DNA of 39,219 bases, taken from assembly GCA_019239825.1 (NCBI GenBank), contig JAFAZK010000138.1, positions 1 to 39,219 on the forward strand, written 5' to 3'. The position numbers and the translations under genes were made by a program. This stretch comes from Verrucomicrobiota bacterium (GTDB lineage: Bacteria; Verrucomicrobiota; Verrucomicrobiia; Chthoniobacterales; JAFAMB01). Positions 33,541 to 39,219 of this stretch are shown here, one piece after another (within the stretch, counting starts at the first letter, position 1; every line of letters begins with the position of its first letter). Below the pieces are notes generated by a model, which saw nothing but the letters and a program-made list of their open reading frames with translations, searched no databases and was not told the DNA's origin.

Positions 33541-33978
33541 CCAACGTTCAATCACGTAATCGGTGGTCTCTCGAATTGGTTCGACGAGCCGAAACTTGGA
33601 CTCGAATTCCGGGAAGTAGGCATCTCCATCGTACTCATGCTTGACCCGGGTAATCAGTAGCTCGCGGCAATGGTCAATTAGTTGGGAGTAAATCTCAGCG
33701 CCGCCGATAACAAAAACTTCCGGCGAATATTGGGTCGGATCGAACGTCGAAAGATCTCGAACTATCTCGACCCCAGGCCAGGAACGGTTTCGACTCACCA
33801 CCAAGTTCCGGCGACCGGGCAAAGGCCGTCCGATTGACTCAAAAGTGCGGCTTCCCATGAGGATCGGATGACCTAGGGTTGCTTCCTTGAACCATTTCTG
33901 TTCACCGGAAATACGCCAGGGAATCTGACTTCCTCGACCAATCACCCGGGATGGTGTCATGGCGGCGATTGCGATCAT
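33499..33978 (-). CDS. folA: Dihydrofolate reductase with a repeat-derived C-terminal tail
   Basis: The start was chosen at ATG 33978 (MIAIAAMTPSRVIG), giving 159 residues; the frame opens to a GTG at 34020 but that leader is not family-like. The enzyme reduces dihydrofolate to tetrahydrofolate with NADPH. Motifs are IPWRISGEQKWFK (19-31, with Glu26 at the usual acidic position), the NADPH region IGRPLPGRRNLV and EVFVIGGAEIYSQ (87-99). Typical DHFRs would end near YVIERWAR; the extra RRAPARQCIA comes from the arm of inverted repeat F6. It lies with thyA and folE2 in a 3.6 kb folate/thymidylate neighbourhood, though not in one operon. Confidence 0.9.
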   Translation of the reverse strand: MIAIAAMTPSRVIGRGSQIPWRISGEQKWFKEATLGHPILMGSRTFESIGRPLPGRRNLVVSRNRSWPGVEIVRDLSTFDPTQYSPEVFVIGGAEIYSQLIDHCRELLITRVKHEYDGDAYFPEFESKFRLVEPIRETTDYVIERWARQRRAPARQCIA

Positions 33979-34020
33979 AAGCGGAGCTGTTGGAGGCTGG
34001 ATGGTGGACGATTTATACAC

Positions 34021-34263
34021 ATTTTCGTAACGTAAGTTTACTAGCGCCGAGACTAATACTTGGCACGGTCTGAGCCGCCAAATCCACGCGTTGTGCCGGT
34101 TGCGTCGCTCAAACTGGGTCCAAAGCGTCTAAAATTGCAGTATGCAGCAATTTTTGTTGGCGGTATTCTTTTGTTTTAGATAGGACTTTATTTATAGCTT
34201 TTATAAATTCTAGTGCTACCACGCGAAGCACGGAGCGCTGCTGGGTAGAGCCCTTACCCAAAA
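34021..34263. other. Intergenic region before the amidohydrolase fragment
   Basis: This 243-base gap contains a strongly AT-rich run (34168-34215, TTTAGATAGGACTTTATTTA and following) that may hold promoters for the divergent folA gene or for the downstream genes. I see no other structure. Confidence 0.3.
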
Positions 34264-34401
34264 ATGCCCACATTGCTCGTCAAGAATGCTGATGTCCTTG
34301 TCGCCACGGAGATCCGGCGCCGCGAATTGAAAGCCGCGCGCTTCCTCCATCCATCATTCACGGACGCACATATTTATTCGCAGCTCAACCAGCGGAAATG
34401 A
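34264..34401 (+). pseudogene. N-terminal fragment of an amidohydrolase (8-oxoguanine deaminase-like)
   Basis: A 45-codon frame begins MPTLLVKNADVLVATEIRRR followed by ELKAARF and then unrelated residues up to a TGA. It resembles the N-terminus of 8-oxoguanine/cytosine deaminase-type amidohydrolases (LLVKNADVLVTMD, DARREI pattern). The metal-binding HxH motif and the rest of the barrel are absent, so it is a remnant. Its TGA overlaps the next gene's ATG (ATGA at 34398-34401), so the leftover frame may now act as a coupling leader. The match is short. Confidence 0.5.
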
Positions 34402-35345
34402 GTGCACCCGCTGTCCTTATCGCCAGCGCCAAGCTTCGTCCTGGACAGGATCAAGCGTTTTCGGCGTGGCAGGCGCGACACAATGCCATTATCCACAAAT
34501 TTCCGGGGTTCATCAGCAGCGACGTCATCCCGCCTACCCAACCGGACAGTAATGAATGGACTCTCGTCTTGAACTTCCGTTCACAAGACGAACTCGCTAC
34601 CTGGCAAAGTTCCGGTGAGCGTGCGGACCTGGTCCGCGAGGTTATCCCATTGCTGCAGGACGGAAACCTCGGTGAAACGGCCCGACCAGATCGTGCCGAC
34701 GTCTCACCCGCCCTTAATGTAACCGAGGTGATCTTCTCCAAGATCAAGCCGGGCATGGACGCGACCTACCGCGAATGGGCGGTTAGAATTCAGGCGGCTC
34801 AAGCGAAATACGCCGGTTACCGCGGCATGTATCTGCAGCCGCCTTCCGAAAAAGATGGTCTTTGGACGACCATCATCCGCTTCGACACCGCCGAGCATCT
34901 CGAAGCTTGGATGGACGCCCCGGAACGCTCAGAGTTACTGGCCGAATCTAAAGCATTTATTGAGCGGGAACAGCTCATGCGGTTGGCCACCTCGTTCCCC
35001 GGCTGGGTGCCAATCAATCCTGTAACCGGTAAAGGACCTCCTAACTGGAAGACCGCTTTACTCGTCGTGTTGGGTTTGTTTCCGATCGTGATGCTCGAGA
35101 TGCGTTTGTTAGGTCCGATCCTCACCGGTTTAGGCCTGCATGCATCGGCAGCCACGTTCATCAGCAACTGCATCAGCGTCGCGGCAACGACCTTCATCAC
35201 GATGCCCCTTTTCATCCGCTGGTTTGGTTGGTGGCTTTTCGCAGATAAGACGTCGCCAACTTGGTTTGAGCCAGCCGGCTTATCACTCTTGGTTGTGCTC
35301 TTCGCTATCGAGATCGGAGCACTTTGGAATCTCCTCCCTTGGTGA
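34398..35345 (+). CDS. Membrane-anchored protein with two antibiotic biosynthesis monooxygenase (ABM) domains
   Basis: The 315-residue protein has two ferredoxin-like ABM-type domains. The first (1-95) has VLIASAKLRPGQDQAFSAWQ; the second (107-195) has VTEVIFSKIKPGMDATYREW, and both are followed by the PGF/GY and W..I/VLNFRS patterns. A C-terminal region with three hydrophobic segments (WKTALLVVLGLFPIVMLEMR, the 245-270 stretch and LSLLVVLFAIEIGALWNLL) gives a membrane anchor. ABM domains are often small monooxygenases or stress proteins; tandem copies here may form an intramolecular dimer. The frame overlaps an upstream remnant by 4 nt. The substrate is unknown. Confidence 0.85.
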   Translation: MSAPAVLIASAKLRPGQDQAFSAWQARHNAIIHKFPGFISSDVIPPTQPDSNEWTLVLNFRSQDELATWQSSGERADLVREVIPLLQDGNLGETARPDRADVSPALNVTEVIFSKIKPGMDATYREWAVRIQAAQAKYAGYRGMYLQPPSEKDGLWTTIIRFDTAEHLEAWMDAPERSELLAESKAFIEREQLMRLATSFPGWVPINPVTGKGPPNWKTALLVVLGLFPIVMLEMRLLGPILTGLGLHASAATFISNCISVAATTFITMPLFIRWFGWWLFADKTSPTWFEPAGLSLLVVLFAIEIGALWNLLPW

Positions 35346-35394
35346 GCATTGGCATTTCCAAACTACGAAAACGCTATCGACAAAGCACACGCAG

Positions 35395-35545
35395 CCGGCA
35401 TACCGAGCGCCATTCCCGGCTCGGCCATGCTGCTCGAATCGTGAGGTCGGGCCAACGCGGAAACGCAGATTCTGCCAGCGGTTGATTACGTTTTGGAGCC
35501 TCGCCCTACCAACGCCATCGAGGACAACTACGAGAACGATTGAGG
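35395..35545. repeat. Partial copy of the nested element, family F2, copy C
   Basis: This copy lies in the 35346-35559 gap between convergent ABM and thyA genes. It keeps one inner arm (CCCGGCTCGGCCATGCTGCT, 35415-35434) and one outer arm (CGTTTTGGAGCCTC, 35489-35502, then CCTACCA), in the same orientation and spacing as copy A. The left half is missing or unrecognisable, so it cannot form the full nested hairpin. A flank GAGGACAACTACGAGAACGA matches those of the other copies. Confidence 0.7.
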
Positions 35546-35559
35546 GAGCGAGCCTTCGC

Positions 35560-36354
35560 CTATACCGCGATTGGCGCCTTGATGGCTGGATGAGGATCGT
35601 ACCCCAAGAGCTCGATATCCTCGTACACGAATTCCGGCAAAGTGGCGGGCACTCGCCGAAAATTGATCGTGGGCAAAGCTCTCACGGGACGAGATAACTG
35701 TTCTTGGACCTGATCCAGGTGATTCAGGTAAATGTGTACGTCTCCGAACGTATGTATGAACTCCCCCGGTTCGAGATCACAGACGGCGGCGACCATTAAG
35801 GTCATCAATGCGTAAGAGGCGATATTGAACGGCACCCCCAGAAAAAGATCGGCGCTTCGCTGGTAAAGCTGGCAACTCAAGCTTCCATCTAGCACGTAGA
35901 ATTGGAACAAGGCATGACAAGGCGGTAATGCCATTTGCTTTAGCTCTCCCGGATTCCATGCAGTCACGATCAATCGACGGCTGTCCGGATTTTCCTTGAT
36001 CATGCGTACCACTTCGCTGAGTTGGTCCACCGGTCGGCCCTCAGCGGTTTTCCAATCTCGCCATTGGGCGCCATAAACCCGGCCTAGTTCACCTTGAGGA
36101 TCTGCCCATTCGTCCCAAATCGTGACCCCATTTTCGTTCAGGAACCGGACGTTGGTTTGTCCACGAATAAACCAAAGCAGCTCATGAACTACCGACTTGA
36201 AATGAACCCGCTTGGTCGTGACTAGAGGGAATCCTTTGGATAAGTCGAACCGAGCCTGTGCGCCAAAATAGGAGAGTGTACCGACACCGGTTCGGTCATG
36301 TTTCGGCCGGCCATCTTCCAAGACCAGGCGGAGCAGCTGATGGTATTCTTTCAC
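35560..36354 (-). CDS. thyA: Thymidylate synthase
   Basis: The 264-residue enzyme methylates dUMP to dTMP using methylene-tetrahydrofolate and yields dihydrofolate, which FolA recycles. Its length equals that of the E. coli enzyme. Key residues stand at the same numbers: Arg21 in HDRTGVGT, Arg126/127 in [12 protein letters not shown], the nucleophile Cys146 in [17 protein letters not shown] (165-169) and Asn177. The C-terminus is PIAV, as is usual. It starts with GTG (36352-36354 on the complementary strand) with no strong Shine-Dalgarno. It is divergent from folE2, with repeat F7 between them. Confidence 0.95.
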   Translation of the reverse strand: MKEYHQLLRLVLEDGRPKHDRTGVGTLSYFGAQARFDLSKGFPLVTTKRVHFKSVVHELLWFIRGQTNVRFLNENGVTIWDEWADPQGELGRVYGAQWRDWKTAEGRPVDQLSEVVRMIKENPDSRRLIVTAWNPGELKQMALPPCHALFQFYVLDGSLSCQLYQRSADLFLGVPFNIASYALMTLMVAAVCDLEPGEFIHTFGDVHIYLNHLDQVQEQLSRPVRALPTINFRRVPATLPEFVYEDIELLGYDPHPAIKAPIAV

Positions 36355-36364
36355 CAGGAAAGAA

Positions 36365-36470
36365 GATATCCGCAGATTGCGCAGATTACGCGGAATTTTT
36401 TACACCCGAGTGAGCAGCAACTCCTACCTGTCGCAAAAAAATCTGCGTATTTAGCGTAATCTGTGGATAT
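36365..36470. repeat. Inverted-repeat element F7 between thyA and folE2
   Basis: The left arm 36365-36394 (GATATCCGCAGATTGCGCAG..) and right arm 36441-36470 (reverse complement ATATCCACAGATTACGCTAA..) match over about 24 of 30 positions. The units ATCTGCG and TAATCTG recur within each arm. It occupies most of the 143-base divergent gap between thyA and folE2. Such ATCTGCGTAATCTGCGGAT-like repeats are common in bacterial genomes in my experience, but I could not check that here. Confidence 0.7.
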
Positions 36471-36497
36471 TTAGGCCTCACAAAACCAGGAAATAGA

Positions 36498-37289
36498 ATG
36501 CAACCGCAAACGACGGCCGCTCTGGTCGATACCCAAAACCTTCCGGACCACCGAGAAGTTAGAATCGACCGCGTTGGTGTTACCGGGGTGCGTTTCCCAA
36601 TTGTCGTTCGAGACAAAGCGCACTCTTCTCAACACACCATTGCCCGAGTGGCTTTAACCGTTGACCTGCCTCATCATTTTAAAGGTACCCATATGAGCCG
36701 CTTTATCGAGGTGCTGAACGAGCACGGCTCCGTGGTCCACGTAGATAATATCAAAGAAATCTTGCGCCATCTGCAGCAACGCCTGGATGCGCAGCAAGCG
36801 CATGTCGATTTCGAATTTCCCTTTTTTGTGGAAAAGCAGGCACCGGTTACCGGAGCGGTAGGCCTGATGGATTATAATGTTCGCTTCACAGCAACAGCTT
36901 CACGCAAGGAGTCCGATTTCGTGCTGACCGTGAAGGTACCGGTGACAACCTTATGTCCCTGCTCAAAAGCGATTAGTAAGTACGGCGCTCACAACCAGCG
37001 GGGTCAGGTCACGTTAAGCGTCCGTTTCAATAGTCTGGTCTGGATCGAAGAGTTGATCCAGTTAGTGGAAAGTTCGGCCAGCGCGGAGCTCTACAGTTTG
37101 TTAAAACGTCCCGACGAAAAAGCCGTGACCGAACACGCCTACGAACATCCAGTTTTTGTGGAAGATCTCGTTCGCAATATCGCGATCAAAGCCAATGCCG
37201 ACTCCAGGATCACTTGGTATCGGATCGAAGCGGAAAATTACGAATCAATCCACAATCATAATGCTTACGCAATGATCGAGAAGGGTTAA
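36498..37289 (+). CDS. folE2: GTP cyclohydrolase I type IB (FolE2)
   Basis: The 263-residue protein catalyses GTP to dihydroneopterin triphosphate, the first step of folate synthesis. It follows the FolE2 pattern: DHREVRIDRVGVTGVRFPI, KGTHMSRFIEVL (62-73), then VPVTTLCPCSKAISKYGAHNQRG (148-169), which carries the metal-binding Cys153/Cys155 region and His165. YEHPVFVEDLVRNIA and RIEAENYESIHNHNAYA close the sequence. FolE2 is the zinc-independent alternative to FolE1. An AGGAAA ahead of the ATG supports the start. It is divergent from thyA, so folate and thymidylate synthesis genes adjoin. Confidence 0.94.
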   Translation: MQPQTTAALVDTQNLPDHREVRIDRVGVTGVRFPIVVRDKAHSSQHTIARVALTVDLPHHFKGTHMSRFIEVLNEHGSVVHVDNIKEILRHLQQRLDAQQAHVDFEFPFFVEKQAPVTGAVGLMDYNVRFTATASRKESDFVLTVKVPVTTLCPCSKAISKYGAHNQRGQVTLSVRFNSLVWIEELIQLVESSASAELYSLLKRPDEKAVTEHAYEHPVFVEDLVRNIAIKANADSRITWYRIEAENYESIHNHNAYAMIEKG

Positions 37290-37429
37290 TCGCGCAGGCG
37301 GGAAATTGAAGAGCCTCGCGCAGCGGACGCAGCGGTCGAACGATAGAGATGACCTTTTTGCAAGGTCTGAGATTTGCGAAGCGGCACTCGTAAGCGAGGC
37401 CGCTTCACTAAAGAATCTAAACCAGCCGA

Positions 37430-38482
37430 TTACTGCTGCTGCTTCTTGTCCTTCTCGTTCTTTTCACCCTTACCTGGGCCCTTGGGTTTCTCTTCACCTG
37501 GTTTGGCGTCGTTGGCCTGGTGGTGTTCCTTCTGAGTCTCGGCTTTTGGTTGCCCCTCTGCCTTCGGCTTCTCTTCGGTTCTTGCTTTCTCTTCGTGCTT
37601 CGCCGGATTGGCAGCTTCTTTACCCTTTACCTCTTCTTTGGTTGTCTGCTCTTTCTCTTTGGTTACCTCTTCTCTGCCTTTGGGCGGCTCGTTAGCTTTG
37701 GTCGTCTCTTCTTTAGTGGTCGTTGTTTCTTCTTTAGTTGTCTCCTTGGTCGCTTCCCTGCGTTCCTCCGTAGCAGCGGCCGGACGATTCACTTCTTCAC
37801 CCGAGCCAGCGCCCACTTTGGTAACAGCGGTCCTAGTCGGATTGCCTTTATTGACAGCGAAACGTTGGTTGTTATCGCGAACGGCCCTTTCTTCATGGGT
37901 ACGCTGTTCCTGAGTAGCCTCTAGATGCTGTTCACGGGCGAATGACTCTTCTTCCGCAGTCGGTCTGGCTTCGATCCCTCCAGCACCATTAAAGCTAACC
38001 CGGTTAACCGTAACATTCTTAATCACAGTACGGTCGACGTAAGTGTTATGAACGACTGTGTTATTCACATGCCAAACCGCGGTGTTACAGAGAAATCTGT
38101 CACCTTCCCATCTGCCGCCGACAAAACCGGATCCGAAATAACCGAACCCATAGTTAACACCGCCATAGAAACCGATGTGACGCCCCCAGTAGCCGGGATG
38201 CCAACCATAATGCCCACCTTCAAATCCCCAATAACCTGGGGTCCAGAGATATCCAGGTTGCGGAGCTAAGACCCAGACGCCCGGAACCCAATAATAATCG
38301 TCTTCTCCGTAAGCCCAGTAACCTGGTACCCAAATATAGCCGTCCCCAGGGCAGAGCGGCTGATCGTAAACCGCGAGCGGTGGTGGCGCGATGGTGATCG
38401 AAATATCTGCCGAGGAGAGCGAGGGCGCCATGCCCAGCAGTAACGCGAGTAGGATGAATCGAACTCTGATGAACTTCAGCAT
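37430..38482 (-). CDS. Secreted YXWXGXW-repeat protein with a charged C-terminus
   Basis: The 350-residue protein has an N-terminal signal peptide (residues 1-25, FILLALLLGMAPSLSSA). Residues 50-100 contain four WxPGxW units (WVPGYW at 51-56, WVPGVW at 65-70, WTPGYW at 80-85, WHPGYW at 94-99), followed by a Gly/Phe/Tyr-rich segment. This is the YXWXGXW (BcpO-related) repeat family, of unknown function and thought to be envelope-associated. From about residue 165 the sequence is Glu/Lys/Thr-rich and low in complexity (TKEETTKANE-like repeats), likely disordered. The start is ATG 38482; no Shine-Dalgarno is visible. Confidence 0.85.
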   Translation of the reverse strand: MLKFIRVRFILLALLLGMAPSLSSADISITIAPPPLAVYDQPLCPGDGYIWVPGYWAYGEDDYYWVPGVWVLAPQPGYLWTPGYWGFEGGHYGWHPGYWGRHIGFYGGVNYGFGYFGSGFVGGRWEGDRFLCNTAVWHVNNTVVHNTYVDRTVIKNVTVNRVSFNGAGGIEARPTAEEESFAREQHLEATQEQRTHEERAVRDNNQRFAVNKGNPTRTAVTKVGAGSGEEVNRPAAATEERREATKETTKEETTTTKEETTKANEPPKGREEVTKEKEQTTKEEVKGKEAANPAKHEEKARTEEKPKAEGQPKAETQKEHHQANDAKPGEEKPKGPGKGEKNEKDKKQQQ

Positions 38483-38955
38483 ATTTTAGCGAGTATCGTG
38501 TCAGGTAATCGTGGTTTGCGTGGCCAACCTCGACACGGCTTAAGCCGGCCTGCGCAAGCGTTTTATCACAAGCTCAATTGTAAGGGCCGATCCGACAGAA
38601 TGCGGGGCTTTTGACTGTCTAACCTAGACCACTCCATTGATACTAGGCAGGCATTTACCTGCTGCTCCATTAAACCGGAGAGACCAGAAATGGTTGCGCA
38701 AACTTTGGGGAGTAGCCAGAGAGGAGCTAGAAGCTAGAATCCAGGAGTCAGGAGGGGAAACCTGCAGCGTTGAGGATTGAGGCGGGACGGATCCGATTCG
38801 GCTGAGCACCAGCTCGCGGGCTCTTATGAACGGAGTGCCATCATGGCCAGCGCCTTCTCCTAGCTCCTAGATTCTAGCTGGTCGGGGCGCATTCCGCTGA
38901 AATACCGCGCACTGCTCGCGGTTGCGCCCCGAGAGTTTATGCCAGTTGAGCTGAC
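38483..38955. other. Intergenic region between the YXWXGXW gene and the His-rich gene
   Basis: This gap of 473 bases carries an F5 inverted pair at 38721-38880. No supported gene was found. The rest, including 38483-38720, shows no recognisable motif; it should contain the promoter of the YXWXGXW gene. Confidence 0.4.
38721..38880. repeat. Inverted-repeat element F5
   Basis: The left unit 38721-38757 is GAGGAGCTAGAAGCTAGAAT and following; the right unit 38855-38880 is TTCTCCTAGCTCCTAGATTC.., its reverse complement. Related single or paired units occur at 12607-12641, 13131-13148 and 18861-18885. The unit is quasi-palindromic, built from CTAG- and GGAGCTAG-like words. Confidence 0.65.
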
Positions 38956-39219
38956 TTACTTTTTCTTATCGTTGCCACCACCTTTTTTCGGCGCTGACGC
39001 GTGATGCTCAGAGGCTTTGGAGACGGAGTGATGTTCAGGCGCGTGGTGCGCGGTCGTATGATGCTCCGGAGCATGGTGCTCTGCAGCATGATGTTCGGTC
39101 GCATGATGCTCGGTACCATGATGTTGCGCCTCATGATGCTCTCCCTCATGATGCTCTCCTTCATGATGCTCTCCTTCATGATGCTCTCCTTCATGATGTT
39201 CTCCTTCATGATGTTCTCC
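38956..39219 (-). CDS. Histidine-rich repeat protein (C-terminal part, truncated by window edge)
   Basis: The frame read from the window edge gives 87 residues ending at a TAA at 38956-38958. It consists of pentapeptide repeats, EHHEG and then EHHAT/EHHAP variants, followed by KASEHHASAPKKGGGNDKKK. About a quarter of the residues are His, so it may bind divalent metal ions such as nickel or zinc. The matching 15-base unit is nearly perfect for the first five repeats and then diverges. An overlapping frame that reads as a Met/Ile-rich protein is an artefact of the repeat. The N-terminus lies outside the window, so any signal peptide is unseen. Confidence 0.65.
   Translation of the reverse strand, partial: GEHHEGEHHEGEHHEGEHHEGEHHEGEHHEAQHHGTEHHATEHHAAEHHAPEHHTTAHHAPEHHSVSKASEHHASAPKKGGGNDKKK
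39105..39219. repeat. 15-base tandem repeat within the His-rich gene
   Basis: Copies of a 15-base unit (CATGATGCTCTCCTT on the plus strand) run from about 39130 to the window edge, with degenerate copies back to about 39060. They encode the EHHEG pentapeptides on the minus strand. Near-identity suggests recent expansion by slippage, and the array may continue beyond the window. Confidence 0.7.

Noticed and set aside
37608..37913. Hydrophobic plus-strand ORFs opposite the YXWXGXW gene
   Set aside because: They are antisense to the Glu/Lys/Thr-rich tail, whose reverse complement naturally reads as hydrophobic Ser/Leu/Val sequence.
38937..39209. Met/Ile-rich ORF on the minus strand (MKENIMKESIM...)
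   Set aside because: It is an out-of-frame reading of the 15-base tandem repeat. The His-rich frame in the same strand is continuous to the window edge and has a sensible C-terminus.
39105..39219. Array of short regular repeats as a CRISPR candidate
   Set aside because: The 15-base units are directly contiguous with no spacers and lie in an open reading frame.

Overview
This 39.2 kb window looks like a chromosomal segment of a free-living Gram-negative bacterium. The best guess is a soil-type member of the Verrucomicrobiota (Chthoniobacterales/Spartobacteria-like). The Gram-negative call rests on FadL, an OpgG-family glucan protein, an Lnt homologue and lipoproteins. The phylum call rests on the ribBA-ribH-nusB-ftsY order, YXWXGXW-repeat and PHP-glycosyltransferase proteins, and the repeat-rich gaps; it is an inference. 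There is no prophage, transposase gene, rRNA or CRISPR, and I found no tRNA I can support. Many starts lack a clear Shine-Dalgarno sequence.

Layout. 1-1057: end of pstC and all of pstA (phosphate uptake), with no pstB following. 1367-10604: a fatty-acid degradation block, with fadL on the minus strand facing fadD, thiolase, the FadB/FadJ bifunctional enzyme and an acyl-CoA oxidase-like flavoprotein on the plus strand. Together these import, activate and beta-oxidise long-chain fatty acids. 10944-12559 (minus): GDP-L-fucose synthase followed by an archaeal-type cytidylate kinase. 13215-18835 (plus): ribBA, ribH, nusB, ftsY and opgG, interrupted by a Gly/Ser-rich secreted protein on the minus strand. 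18872-21525 (minus): a CNNM/CBS transporter-associated protein with a methyltransferase, and rpsN. 21745-24791 (minus): a small membrane protein and a PHP-domain/GT4 glycosyltransferase fusion.

25195-28668 (minus) is the most unusual block. Three overlapping genes encode a DUF4105 (Lnb N-terminal-domain family) membrane protein, an Lnt-like protein whose nucleophile cysteine appears to be replaced, and a DUF2334 deacetylase-like protein. 29168-32000: a guanine deaminase-like enzyme, a fragment of an FAD-linked oxidase, and a phosphohexomutase. 32134-37289: an RlmI-like methyltransferase, a tiny lipoprotein, and three folate/thymidylate genes (folA, thyA, folE2). Among these lie a fragment of an amidohydrolase and a membrane-anchored tandem ABM protein. 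37430-39219 (minus): a YXWXGXW-repeat secreted protein and the C-terminal half of a His-rich repeat protein cut by the window edge.

Most gene-free gaps are filled by imperfect inverted-repeat elements. There are at least seven sequence families with the same plan: paired arms of about 15-60 nt separated by about 40-450 nt, sometimes nested. Two families occur more than once as whole elements. Some arms run into genes and supply stop codons or terminal residues (folA, the methyltransferase), and one abuts the thiolase start codon.
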